Notes: generated by a model from the sequence alone, not told the origin. A DNA stretch of 13,482 nt from Ruminococcaceae bacterium UBA7075 (GCA_002493635.1 DKZL01000063.1:16628-30109); one strand, 5' to 3'; positions 5,466-13,482 are shown, numbered from the stretch's first letter. A program made the numbers and translations.

Positions 5466-6341
5466 ATGAAAATTGCTAATCTTTTTAAAGAAAATAAAAA
5501 AACTGTTTTTTCGTTTGAGGTTTTTCCTCCGAAGAAAGATTCGCCGATTGAATCTGTTTACAGCAAAATGGAAGAGCTTTGCGCCTTAAAACCTGATTTT
5601 ATCAGCGTAACTTACGGTGCAGGAGGTACGGTAGGTCATAGCCGCACCTGCGAGATTGCGTCTAAAATTAAATATGATTTCGGTGTTGAGTCGGTTGCTC
5701 ACCTCACCTGTGTAAACAGCACGAAGTCGGATATTGACATAAATCTTGCCGACCTGAAAGCAAACGGAATTGAAAATATACTTGCACTAAGGGGCGATTA
5801 TGTTGAGGGCGTCGAGCCTGTGCATGACTTTAAGTATGCAAGCGATTTGTGCGAATATATTGACAGAACCGAAGAATACCGTCAGTTTTTTGACATTGGC
5901 GGAGGATGCTATCCCGAGGTTCACGGTGAGGCTGAAAATGAGATTGAGGATATACTCAATCTTAAGAAAAAGGTGGACGCAGGTGCGTCTCACCTGATAA
6001 GCCAGCTTTTCTTTGACAATAACGCTTATTACCGCTTTATTGAAAGAGCGAAGATTGCACGAATTGATGTGCCTATTGAGGCAGGTATTATGCCTATTAC
6101 AAACAAAAGTCAGATTACAAGAATGGTGTCAATGAGCGGTGCAAGCTTGCCTGCAAAGTTTTCAAAAATTTTGCAGAAATACGAGAACAAACCTGAGGCT
6201 TTGAGGGACGCAGGTATTGCTTATGCGATTGAGCAGATTATCGACTTGATTGCAAACGGAGTTGACGGTATTCACCTTTATACAATGAACAATCCGTATG
6301 TTGCTAAGAAAATTACAGAGGCAGTTGCTAATTTGTTATGA
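5466..6341 (+). CDS. metF: Methylenetetrahydrofolate reductase
   Basis: The protein has 291 residues, close to E. coli MetF (296). This cytoplasmic flavoenzyme reduces 5,10-methylene-tetrahydrofolate to 5-methyl-tetrahydrofolate, the methyl donor for methionine synthase. The single TIM-barrel domain shows the family motifs in order: FSFEVFPPKK with the catalytic glutamate at E18, SVTYGAGG (47-54), the LRGD loop with D111, SQLFFD (179-184) and GIHLYTMN (268-275). No C-terminal regulatory domain is present, as usual in bacteria. The ATG at 5466 is the only sensible start. The gene heads a compact operon: its stop codon overlaps the next start by 4 bp (ATGA, 6338-6341), which points to translational coupling with the MetH reactivation gene. 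Confidence 0.95.
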   Translation: MKIANLFKENKKTVFSFEVFPPKKDSPIESVYSKMEELCALKPDFISVTYGAGGTVGHSRTCEIASKIKYDFGVESVAHLTCVNSTKSDIDINLADLKANGIENILALRGDYVEGVEPVHDFKYASDLCEYIDRTEEYRQFFDIGGGCYPEVHGEAENEIEDILNLKKKVDAGASHLISQLFFDNNAYYRFIERAKIARIDVPIEAGIMPITNKSQITRMVSMSGASLPAKFSKILQKYENKPEALRDAGIAYAIEQIIDLIANGVDGIHLYTMNNPYVAKKITEAVANLL

Positions 6342-6982
6342 TAACACTTGAAAAACTCAACCGCAGTGAGGCAATACGTTACCTCGGCGGTGCAGGAATA
6401 CAGATGAATGATCAAATGGAAGTTCTGATGGACGAGTGCGAAAAGATGGTGCTTGAAAAAGCCGCACCTAAGTTTCTGTACATCGAGCTTGATTTGCCCT
6501 GCGACACAATTATGGGCGGCAGGGATATTGCCAATCACCTTGACGGCTGTGAAAAAGCAATTCTTATGTGTGCAACTTTGGGGGCAGAGATTGACAAGCT
6601 TATTCGCATAAGTCAGATTTCCGATATGGCTAAGGCTGTCGTGCTCGACAGCTTTGCAAGCGTTGCCGTTGAGCAGGTGTGCAATAAGGTTGATGAAATT
6701 ATTGCCGAAAAATATGACGGTTATAATATGACTTTCCGATTCAGCCCAGGGTACGGCGACTATCCTATTTCGCTTCAACAGGATTTTTTGCGTATGCTTG
6801 ACGCTCCCAGAAAAATCGGACTTACTACGAATGAAAACTTTTTGCTGATGCCTACAAAGTCGGTTACTGCGGTTATGGGACTTTCAAAAAATCCAATTGA
6901 ACGCAAAAAAAGAGGCTGTGCAATCTGCAATATGCGTGGAAAATGCAGATTCAGAAAGAATGGTGAACACTGTGGACTTTAG
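6338..6982 (+). CDS. Free-standing methionine synthase reactivation protein (MetH activation domain)
   Basis: The 214-residue protein corresponds to the C-terminal AdoMet-binding reactivation domain of large MetH proteins (Met_synt_B12 family). In those enzymes this domain positions S-adenosylmethionine for reductive remethylation of inactive cob(II)alamin. Key sequences are RFSPGYGDYP (134-143), matching the RxxxGY AdoMet-binding signature, and LMPTKSVTAVMGL (170-182). Thermotoga maritima is known to carry a similarly separate reactivation domain beside a shortened MetH. Unusual is the C-terminal tail with four cysteines, C194-x2-C197-x5-C203-x8-C212, which suggests a metal or Fe-S site. The gene overlaps metF by 4 bp and the metH catalytic gene by 23 bp, so the three products are probably made together. 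No typical ribosome binding site is needed if translation is coupled. Confidence 0.88.
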   Translation: MITLEKLNRSEAIRYLGGAGIQMNDQMEVLMDECEKMVLEKAAPKFLYIELDLPCDTIMGGRDIANHLDGCEKAILMCATLGAEIDKLIRISQISDMAKAVVLDSFASVAVEQVCNKVDEIIAEKYDGYNMTFRFSPGYGDYPISLQQDFLRMLDAPRKIGLTTNENFLLMPTKSVTAVMGLSKNPIERKKRGCAICNMRGKCRFRKNGEHCGL

Positions 6983-9362
6983 AGAACTTTTGAAAAATAA
7001 AGAATTTGTGCTTTTGGACGGTGCAATGGGCACGCTGATTCAGAAAAGCGGAGTGGAATATGACTCAGTGCCCGAAACGCTCAATATTACTCACCCTGAA
7101 CTTATCAAATCGTTCCATAAAGCCTATGTCTGCGCAGGTGCCGATGTGGTGTATGCAAATACTTTTGGTGCAAATGCTTATAAACTCAAGGACTGCGGCT
7201 ACACTGTTGAGGAAATTATCGGGGCAGGTGTGCGCAATGCAAAAGAGGCTGTCAGCGGTACGGGTGCGCTTGTTGCTCTCGATTTAGGACCTGTCGGTCA
7301 GCTTATGGAGCCTGCGGGTGCTATGACCTTTGAACAGGCATATGAATACTACAAACAGCAGATTGTTGCAGGCAGTGACGCCGATTTGATTGTTTTTGAA
7401 ACAATGACAGACTTGTTTGAACTTAAGGCGGCGGTGCTTGCGGCAAAAGAAAACAGCGATAAGCCGATTGTTGCCACAATGTCATTCGAGGCAAACGGCA
7501 GAACCTTTACGGGCGTTCTGCCTGCCTGTGCGGCGGTGACGCTCACGGGTCTCGGCGTTGACGCTGTCGGCGTGAACTGCTCACTCGGTCCTGCCGAGCT
7601 TGAACCTGTTATAGCTGAAATGTCAAGATATACCGAGCTTCCGCTTGTTATCAAGGCAAATGCAGGCTTGCCTGACCCAAACAGTAATGAATATGATGTT
7701 TTACCCGATGATTTTGCCGAGAGTTTGCAGAATCTTCTGAAATACGGAATCAAGGTTATCGGCGGATGTTGCGGCACAACGCCTGAATATATAGAAAAGG
7801 TCAGAGATATGACCGAAAAAAATAAATATCAGCCGCAAAAGAAGTGCGTTGATACAACTGTTTGCAGTGCAAGCACGGCGGTTGAAATCAACGGTCCTAG
7901 AATTATCGGTGAGCGAATTAATCCGACGGGTAAAAAGCTGTTCAAGCAGGCACTTGTTGATAATAATATTGATTATATTTTAACTCAGGCGTTAAGTCAG
8001 GTCAGCGGCGGTGCGGAAATTCTGGACGTCAATGTCGGTCATCCCGAAATTGACGAAAAGCAGATGATGGTGCGTGTATTAAAGGCAATTCAGAGCGTAT
8101 GCGACGCACCTTTGCAGATTGACTCCACAAAGCCTGATGTGCTTGAAGCAGGACTTCGCCACTATAACGGCAAACCGATTGTAAACTCCGTAAACGGCGA
8201 GGAGGCAAGCCTTAGCGCAGTGTTGCCGCTTGTCAAAAAGTACGGTGCTTCGGTTGTCGGACTTACACTTGATGAGAATGGTATTCCTAAGACTGCCAAC
8301 GGAAGATTTGCGATTGCAAAGAGAATTGTTGAGCGTGCCGAGGCTGTCGGCATAGACAGACGGGATGTCTATATCGACTGCCTTACTCTGACGGTTTCTG
8401 CTGAGCAGGAGGCTTGCCGTGAAACGTTGGATGCTCTGCATAGGGTAAAGACTGAGCTTGGCTGCAAGACCTGTTTAGGCGTTTCAAATATATCATTCGG
8501 CTTGCCGAACCGTGAACTTGTTACGAGAACTTTTCTTACAATGGCACTTGAGCAGGGACTGGACCTGCCGATTATCAACCCTAACATTGACTCAATTACA
8601 GGTGCTGTGCGTGCGTACAGAGTGCTTGCAAATATCGACAAAAACTCGGTTGAGTTTATTAATGCCTATAATGATGCTGCTCCGTGTGCGCCCGTGAAAA
8701 ATCCGTCTGATACCGATATTGATATTTTTACGGCTGTTTACAGCGGACTTAAGTCCGAGGGTGCGACTATTACAAGAAAATTGCTTGACGAAAATATTGA
8801 TGCAATGCAGATTGTCAATGAAATGCTTATTCCTGCACTTGACAGGGTGGGTGATGACTTTGAAAAAAACAAAATCTTTTTGCCTCAGCTTATTCAGAGT
8901 GCAAACACTGCGCAGGAATGCTTTGAGGTTATCAAAGCTCATATTTCCAAGACAGACGGAAATACTGTCAGCAAAGGAAAGATTATTCTTGCAACCGTAA
9001 AGGGTGACATTCACGACATCGGCAAGAATATTGTCAAGGTGCTTCTTGATAACTACGGCTATACTGTTGTTGATTTAGGCAGAGATGTTGACCCTCAGCT
9101 GATAGTTGACACGGCGGTTGAGCAGAATATCAAGATGATTGGTCTTTCGGCTCTTATGACAACAACACTCAAGAGTATGGAGGATACAATTAAGCTTGTA
9201 AGAGAAAGAAAAGAACTGCAAAACGAGGACGGTTCAAGTAAATGTGTTATATTTGTGGGCGGTGCGGTGCTTACAAAGGAATATGCAATGAAAATCGGTG
9301 CAGACTATTATTGTAAGGACGCAAAAGAAAGCGTTGATACCGCAAAATTGGTTCTTGGATAA
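6960..9362 (+). CDS. metH: B12-dependent methionine synthase lacking the reactivation domain
   Basis: The 800-residue enzyme transfers the methyl group of 5-methyl-tetrahydrofolate through cobalamin to homocysteine. Domains in order: homocysteine-binding zinc barrel (about 10-285; GAMGT 21-25, zinc ligands C207, C270 and C271 in GGCCGTTP), pterin-binding barrel (about 311-570; GPRIIGERINPTG, then PLQIDST), cobalamin cap helices (about 590-668) and a Rossmann-type cobalamin domain (about 673-800) with DxHxxG D683-H685-G688, H685 being the lower cobalt ligand. The fourth domain of E. coli MetH (1227 residues) is absent and is supplied by the preceding gene. The start ATG 6960 is chosen because it lies directly before DFRELLKNKEFVLLDGAMGT. 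An open frame back to 6897 adds 21 residues that only mirror the upstream cysteine tail. The ribosome binding site is weak, so coupling to upstream translation is likely. Confidence 0.93.
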   Translation: MVNTVDFRELLKNKEFVLLDGAMGTLIQKSGVEYDSVPETLNITHPELIKSFHKAYVCAGADVVYANTFGANAYKLKDCGYTVEEIIGAGVRNAKEAVSGTGALVALDLGPVGQLMEPAGAMTFEQAYEYYKQQIVAGSDADLIVFETMTDLFELKAAVLAAKENSDKPIVATMSFEANGRTFTGVLPACAAVTLTGLGVDAVGVNCSLGPAELEPVIAEMSRYTELPLVIKANAGLPDPNSNEYDVLPDDFAESLQNLLKYGIKVIGGCCGTTPEYIEKVRDMTEKNKYQPQKKCVDTTVCSASTAVEINGPRIIGERINPTGKKLFKQALVDNNIDYILTQALSQVSGGAEILDVNVGHPEIDEKQMMVRVLKAIQSVCDAPLQIDSTKPDVLEAGLRHYNGKPIVNSVNGEEASLSAVLPLVKKYGASVVGLTLDENGIPKTANGRFAIAKRIVERAEAVGIDRRDVYIDCLTLTVSAEQEACRETLDALHRVKTELGCKTCLGVSNISFGLPNRELVTRTFLTMALEQGLDLPIINPNIDSITGAVRAYRVLANIDKNSVEFINAYNDAAPCAPVKNPSDTDIDIFTAVYSGLKSEGATITRKLLDENIDAMQIVNEMLIPALDRVGDDFEKNKIFLPQLIQSANTAQECFEVIKAHISKTDGNTVSKGKIILATVKGDIHDIGKNIVKVLLDNYGYTVVDLGRDVDPQLIVDTAVEQNIKMIGLSALMTTTLKSMEDTIKLVRERKELQNEDGSSKCVIFVGGAVLTKEYAMKIGADYYCKDAKESVDTAKLVLG

Positions 9363-9388
9363 AAGCAGACGGTGAGCCACGGTTAATA

Positions 9389-9412
9389 CGGGCTATTTCC
9401 TATAAAGTAAAA
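9389..9412 (-). repeat. Terminator-linked short repeat, copy 2 (inverted)
   Basis: Read on the minus strand, this is the TTTTACTTTATAGGAAA unit followed by TAGCCCG. It matches 3381-3404 at 22 of 24 positions. It abuts the hairpin at 9410-9445 on the side that would be downstream in the minus direction. Confidence 0.6.
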
Positions 9413-9445
9413 AGCGGTAGTTGCCTTATGACATCTATCGCTTTT
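9410..9445. terminator. Intrinsic terminator after the methionine operon
   Basis: AAAAGCGGTAG (9410-9420) pairs with CTATCGCTTTT (9435-9445) with one G-U pair around a 14-base loop. The TTTT of the distal arm acts as the U-run in the plus direction. A matching A-run on the other arm gives a U-run in the minus direction as well. It lies 47 bp past the metH stop codon. Confidence 0.7.
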
Positions 9446-9523
9446 GTTGCATATTTTGCAAGATAATAATTCCTGAATTTTGTCATTTTATTGTTTGAAT
9501 ATTTATATGAATATTAATTATTA

Positions 9524-9552
9524 TTGATTATTTTTTTGCGTTATGATATAAT
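9524..9552 (+). promoter_or_regulatory. Sigma-A promoter of the dehydratase-glmS operon
   Basis: TTGATT (9524-9529) and TATAAT (9547-9552) are 17 bp apart, and TG at 9544-9545 adds an extended -10. Transcription should begin near 9559, giving a leader of about 87 bases in very AT-rich DNA. GGGGGAG at 9629-9635 is the ribosome binding site for the ATG at 9646. Confidence 0.85.
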
Positions 9553-9645
9553 TTTAAGTATTATTATTATAATATAATGAAATTCGATTAATTATTACTT
9601 AAGAACTGTTGTTAATTTGTATGTTTACGGGGGAGAAGTACTGGT

Positions 9646-11517
9646 ATGCGTAAAGTCAATTACCGAAAACTTGTGCTTGCAATTGCTGATGTATTTATCA
9701 TTATCACAAGCGGCATAATTTCAAACTTTTTATTGTCGCTTATATCTTCTGATATAGTTTTTGCAGGCAAAGAGCTCCTTTATGCTGTTGTAATTGATCT
9801 GATAATGTGCGTATTTATGATGTTCTTTTTCGGCGCATATTCACGATTGTGGCGTAACTTCAATATAAGGGATTATGTGTCCTGTATAATATCAATGGGA
9901 ATCGGCTTTGCTTTAGCTGAAGTTGTTATGCTGATTTTTGAAATCAGGCAGAACATAGTATTTTTGATTACCTACTTTTTAGTTGCAACCGTCGGAGTCT
10001 GTCTGTTCAGGTTTATATTCAGAAAAACCTTTTTGGATCTCACAAAAGCAGGCAGAGAAGAGGGGATTTTTGAACGCACTCTGATTGTCGGAGCGGGCAG
10101 AGCAGGACAGATGATTTTGCAGGAAATTTTGAATTCCCGTAACGACTTGAACAATCCATCGCACAATATTTTGCCTGTTTGTTTTGCAGATGATGATGTT
10201 TCAAAGCTCCGCACAAAAATAAACGGTGTTAGTGTTTTGGGCACTTGTCCGGAGATTCCCCGTATTTGTGCGGATTATCAAATTTCTAATATTATTGTGG
10301 CTATTCCCTCCTGCGAGGAGGATGAAAAAAGAAAAATACTTGATTATTGCTCTGCAACAGAGTGCAAAATCAAGGTCATTCCTTATATAAGCGAGCTTTT
10401 GTTTGATGATAAGAACAAGCCGCTTATATCTCAGGCAAAGGAAATCAGAATTGAAGATTTGCTCGGCAGAAAGCCTATTGAGTTTAATAAAAAAGAGATA
10501 AAAAGACTTATAAACGGCAAAGTATGTATGGTAACCGGAGGCGGCGGTTCTATAGGCAGTGAGCTTGTGCGTCAGATTGCCAAGTACGAGCCCAAGCAGA
10601 TTATTATTGTTGATATTTATGAAAATAACGCATATGATATACAGCAGGAATTAGTACTTGAATATGGCACTAAACTTAATCTTGTCACAATAATTTCATC
10701 AGTAAGAGATTATGACAAGATGGATAAGATTTTCAGAGACTATCGTCCTCAGCTTGTATTTCACGCAGCGGCACACAAGCACGTTCCGCTTATGGAAACA
10801 GTGCCTGAAGAAGCTGTAAAGAATAATATTTTCGGTACTTTCAATGTGGCTACTCTTGCGGAGTTCTACAAGGTTGACAAATTTGTTATGATTTCAACCG
10901 ACAAGGCTGTCAATCCGACAAATGTTATGGGTGCTACCAAGCGTGCGTGTGAGATGATTATCCAGTACAAGGCGCAAACAAGCAGTCATACCGATTTTGT
11001 AACAACACGCTTTGGCAACGTGCTGGGTTCAAACGGCTCGGTAATTCCTCTGTTTCGCCGTCAGATTGAAAACGGAGCAGATGTTACCGTAACGCACCCC
11101 GATATTATCCGTTACTTTATGACAATTCCTGAGGCAGTGTCCCTTGTGCTTGAAGCAGGCGCAATGGCAAAGGGCGGTGAAATTTTTGTGCTTGATATGG
11201 GTGCGCCCGTAAAAATTACAACACTCGCAGAAAACTTAATCAGAATGTATGGAAAGGTTCCTTACAAGGATGTTAAGATTGTGTTTACGGGGCTTCGTCC
11301 GGGAGAAAAGCTTTTTGAGGAGCTTCTTATGGATGAAGAAGGACTTGAATCAACAGCGAACAAAAAAATATTTATTGGAAACCAAATTAATATAGATGCT
11401 GATGATATGCTTTTAAAGCTTCAAAGTCTGCGTAATGCTGCAGAAGCGAACGACAGTGAAAAAACAATTCAGCTTTTGAGCGATTTGGTGCCTACGTTTA
11501 ATCATCAGATAAATTAG
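9646..11517 (+). CDS. Membrane-anchored FlaA1/CapD/PglF-type nucleotide-sugar 4,6-dehydratase (epimerase/dehydratase family)
   Basis: The protein has 623 residues. Four hydrophobic segments at about 10-33, 43-64, 78-100 and 104-124 anchor it in the membrane. A first Rossmann-like domain follows (about 143-260, VGAGRAG 148-154). The catalytic short-chain dehydrogenase-type domain starts near 290 with the NAD-binding TGGGGSIGSE (297-306). The active site reads STDKAVNPTNVMGATKR (417-433), with T418, D419 and K420. M428 takes the place of the usual tyrosine and K432 is kept, as described for PglF-type enzymes. Such enzymes convert UDP-GlcNAc to UDP-4-keto-6-deoxy-GlcNAc, the first step to bacillosamine-like amino sugars; this substrate is inferred. 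glmS follows 35 bp later in the same transcript and supplies the UDP-GlcNAc precursor. A role in capsule, surface polysaccharide or glycoprotein synthesis is likely. Confidence 0.9.
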   Translation: MRKVNYRKLVLAIADVFIIITSGIISNFLLSLISSDIVFAGKELLYAVVIDLIMCVFMMFFFGAYSRLWRNFNIRDYVSCIISMGIGFALAEVVMLIFEIRQNIVFLITYFLVATVGVCLFRFIFRKTFLDLTKAGREEGIFERTLIVGAGRAGQMILQEILNSRNDLNNPSHNILPVCFADDDVSKLRTKINGVSVLGTCPEIPRICADYQISNIIVAIPSCEEDEKRKILDYCSATECKIKVIPYISELLFDDKNKPLISQAKEIRIEDLLGRKPIEFNKKEIKRLINGKVCMVTGGGGSIGSELVRQIAKYEPKQIIIVDIYENNAYDIQQELVLEYGTKLNLVTIISSVRDYDKMDKIFRDYRPQLVFHAAAHKHVPLMETVPEEAVKNNIFGTFNVATLAEFYKVDKFVMISTDKAVNPTNVMGATKRACEMIIQYKAQTSSHTDFVTTRFGNVLGSNGSVIPLFRRQIENGADVTVTHPDIIRYFMTIPEAVSLVLEAGAMAKGGEIFVLDMGAPVKITTLAENLIRMYGKVPYKDVKIVFTGLRPGEKLFEELLMDEEGLESTANKKIFIGNQINIDADDMLLKLQSLRNAAEANDSEKTIQLLSDLVPTFNHQIN

Positions 11518-11552
11518 TTTTTGAACACACAACTTTTAAAGGAGAATTCATT

Positions 11553-13382
11553 ATGTGCGGTATCGTAGGATATGTCGGACCGAGAAATTGCAGTGAAGTG
11601 CTTGTTGACGCACTCTCTAAACTTGAATACAGAGGATACGATTCAGCGGGAATTGCTGTTTTTACAGATAACGAAATTGAAACCGTAAAGACAAAAGGTA
11701 AGCTGGATGACCTCAGAAAAAAGCTGGAGGAAGTAGGCAAGCCGAGCGGCAACATCGGCATCGGACACACTCGTTGGGCAACGCACGGAGAACCGTCAGA
11801 TATTAACTCTCATCCGCACAGTGGTGCAAGGGTTACTATCGTACATAACGGTATTATCGAAAACTATATTGAGCTCAAGGAGTTTCTTACTGCTCAGGGT
11901 AGAACCTTTCTCAGTGAAACAGACACTGAGGTTGTGGCTCAGCTTCTTGATTATCGTTACAATGGTGATCCTGTCAAGACTATTGACGAATGTATGGCTG
12001 ACTTAAAGGGTTCTTTTGCACTCGGAATTATGTTCAAGGATTTTCCCGATAGAATTTTTGCAGTCAGAAGAGAAAGTCCTCTTATTGTAGGTGTTTCAGA
12101 GGGTGAAAGCTTTATTGCATCTGATGTTCCTGCAATTTTAAAATATACAAGAGATTATTATCTGCTTGAGCATAATGAGATTGCAACTCTTACGGCAAAA
12201 GGTGTGTCATTTGTCAATGAATATTTACAGCCGATTGAAAAAGAATTAAAGACAGCAGATTGGGATGAAGAGGCTGCTGAGAAGAATGGTTATCCCCACT
12301 TTATGATTAAAGAAATTAATGAACAGCCGAATGCTATTAAAACTACAATTATGCCGAGAATCAAGAACGGTTTGCCGGATCTTGAGAAAAACGGCATTAC
12401 GCAGGAAAAATTAAGGAGTTTTAAGAATATTACAATCGTTGCCTGCGGCACGGCAATGCACGCAGGAATGGTTGGAAAATATGTTATTGAGGATTTGGCA
12501 AGAGTGCCTGTTACGGTTGATATTGCGTCGGAGTTCCGTTACAGAAATCCGATTATTTCGGAAGGCGACCTTGTTATTATTATCTCTCAGTCGGGCGAAA
12601 CTGCCGACAGCCTTGCTGCAATGCGCCTTGCAAAGCAAAAGGGAGCAACTACGCTTGCCATTGTCAATGCAAAGGGCAGTTCGATTGCACGTGAAGCTGA
12701 TATGCTGATTTACACGCTTGCAGGCCCTGAAATTTCCGTTGCTTCAACAAAGGCATATATTACACAGCTTTCAGTAATGTATCTGTTTGCTTTCGAGCTT
12801 GCGCTTGCAAAGGGAACAGTTGGAAATGCTGAGGTAGAAAGATTGGTTTCTGCACTTATGAAAATGCCTGAGGCTGTTCAGTATGTAATTGATAATTGCG
12901 AAGAAAAATGCAAATATATTGCTACAAAGCTTATCACGGCAGAAAGCCTGCTTTATATAGGCAGAGGTCTTGACTATGCGCTTTCAATGGAGGGCTCGCT
13001 CAAGCTCAAGGAGGTTTCCTATATTCATTCAGAAAGCTATGCTGCCGGTGAGCTTAAGCACGGCACGATTTCACTTATTGACGACGGAATGCCTGTTATT
13101 GCGGTTGCAACGCAGACAGATATTATTCCAAAAACTATCAGCAATATTGTTGAGGTTAAGTCAAGAGGCGCAAAAGTTATCCTTGTTTGTACAGATGCTT
13201 GTGCAAGAGAACTTAAAGAGGGCATTGCGGATTATGTTGTGGAGATTCCTCATTCAGACGAAATGCTTATGCCGATTACCGCAGTTGTTCCGTTACAGCT
13301 TCTTGCGTATTATACATCGGTAAACCGCGGAATTGACCCCGATAAGCCAAAGAATCTTGCAAAATCCGTTACTGTCGAGTAA
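11553..13382 (+). CDS. glmS: Glutamine--fructose-6-phosphate aminotransferase (isomerizing), GlmS
   Basis: The protein has 609 residues, matching E. coli GlmS in length. It makes glucosamine-6-phosphate from fructose-6-phosphate and glutamine, the first committed step to UDP-GlcNAc, peptidoglycan and amino sugars. The N-terminal glutaminase domain starts with the nucleophile C2 (CGIVGYVG) and shows RGYDSAGIA (27-35), HTRWATHGE (72-80) and SETDTE (121-126). Two sugar-isomerase domains follow, with CGTAMHAG, SQSGETADS, ASTKAYITQ and the LKLKEVSYIHSESYAAGELK segment. The C-terminus NLAKSVTVE carries the catalytic lysine K604. ATG 11553 follows AAAGGAG at 11538-11544. It is the second gene of the operon, 35 bp after the dehydratase, with no room for a glmS ribozyme between them. 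Confidence 0.97.
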   Translation: MCGIVGYVGPRNCSEVLVDALSKLEYRGYDSAGIAVFTDNEIETVKTKGKLDDLRKKLEEVGKPSGNIGIGHTRWATHGEPSDINSHPHSGARVTIVHNGIIENYIELKEFLTAQGRTFLSETDTEVVAQLLDYRYNGDPVKTIDECMADLKGSFALGIMFKDFPDRIFAVRRESPLIVGVSEGESFIASDVPAILKYTRDYYLLEHNEIATLTAKGVSFVNEYLQPIEKELKTADWDEEAAEKNGYPHFMIKEINEQPNAIKTTIMPRIKNGLPDLEKNGITQEKLRSFKNITIVACGTAMHAGMVGKYVIEDLARVPVTVDIASEFRYRNPIISEGDLVIIISQSGETADSLAAMRLAKQKGATTLAIVNAKGSSIAREADMLIYTLAGPEISVASTKAYITQLSVMYLFAFELALAKGTVGNAEVERLVSALMKMPEAVQYVIDNCEEKCKYIATKLITAESLLYIGRGLDYALSMEGSLKLKEVSYIHSESYAAGELKHGTISLIDDGMPVIAVATQTDIIPKTISNIVEVKSRGAKVILVCTDACARELKEGIADYVVEIPHSDEMLMPITAVVPLQLLAYYTSVNRGIDPDKPKNLAKSVTVE

Positions 13383-13424
13383 TTTAGCTTTGCTTAATAA
13401 AGTTTAATAAAAGATATTATCCTG

Positions 13425-13457
13425 TCTTCCTCAATAATTTATTGAGGAAGATTTTTT
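13425..13457 (+). terminator. Intrinsic terminator after glmS
   Basis: TCTTCCTCAAT (13425-13435) pairs perfectly with ATTGAGGAAGA (13441-13451) around a 5-base loop and is followed by TTTTTT (13452-13457). It lies about 40 bp past the stop codon and closes the dehydratase-glmS operon. Confidence 0.93.
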
Positions 13458-13461
13458 GCTA

Positions 13462-13482
13462 TATAGGAAATTGCTCGGTTGC
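13462..13482 (+). repeat. Terminator-linked short repeat, copy 3 (cut by the window end)
   Basis: TATAGGAAATTGCTCGGTTG (13462-13481) matches 3389-3408 at 18 of 20 positions. As with the other copies, it begins a few bases after the U-run of a terminator. The element may continue past the window. Confidence 0.55.

Noticed and set aside
6897..6959. An upstream extension of metH by 21 residues
   Set aside because: The added residues are an out-of-frame reading of the cysteine tail of the preceding gene and do not resemble MetH N-termini; ATG 6960 fits the family length better.
1..13482. CRISPR array, insertion sequence, prophage or toxin-antitoxin module
   Set aside because: No regularly spaced direct repeats, transposase, integrase, phage structural gene or paired small toxin-like genes were seen anywhere in the window.

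Overview
The window looks like chromosomal DNA from an AT-rich, spore-forming, anaerobic member of the Clostridia. The best fit is a gut Ruminococcaceae/Oscillospiraceae-type genome. Reasons are the AT-rich intergenic DNA, strong AGGAGG-type ribosome binding sites, sigma-A promoters, a recognisable SpoIIID sporulation regulator, a COG3580/COG3581 pair related to 2-hydroxyacyl-CoA dehydratase activases, and a B12-dependent methionine synthase split into two polypeptides. The family-level placement is an inference from gene content only.

Layout, left to right. (1) 1-2337, plus strand: the 3' part of a COG3580-type gene whose start lies before the window, followed by its COG3581 partner, with a strong terminator behind them. 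(2) 2391-3384: a single-gene unit encoding an XRE-type helix-turn-helix protein with a long C-terminal tract of glycine-marked five-residue repeats. It is preceded by two palindromes and a TATAAT box and followed by a terminator that can work in both directions. (3) 3478-5064, minus strand: a DegT/DnrJ/EryC1-type sugar aminotransferase with its own consensus promoter, and upstream of it spoIIID. (4) 5065-5465: a divergent intergenic region with hairpins and what looks like the remnant of a dispersed repeat. (5) 5466-9362, plus strand: a tightly packed methionine operon of metF, a free-standing MetH reactivation protein, and MetH lacking that domain. (6) 9524-13457, plus strand: a promoter, a membrane-anchored FlaA1/CapD/PglF-type nucleotide-sugar 4,6-dehydratase, then glmS and a terminator.

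How the genes work together. MetF makes 5-methyltetrahydrofolate, MetH passes the methyl group through cobalamin to homocysteine, and the small protein should carry out reductive reactivation of oxidised cobalamin. GlmS makes glucosamine-6-phosphate, the precursor of UDP-GlcNAc. UDP-GlcNAc is the expected substrate of the PglF-like dehydratase, and its 4-keto-6-deoxy product is a typical substrate of DegT-family aminotransferases such as the one on the opposite strand. A role in surface glycan or glycoprotein amino-sugar synthesis is therefore plausible.

Most of the window is ordinary core metabolism. No clearly new multi-gene system is visible. The parts most worth a second look are the pentad-repeat HTH protein with its paired palindromes, a short repeat (TATAGGAAA..GC.CG) that recurs directly behind three terminators, a four-cysteine tail on the MetH reactivation protein, and glmS sitting in a dehydratase operon without a visible glmS ribozyme.
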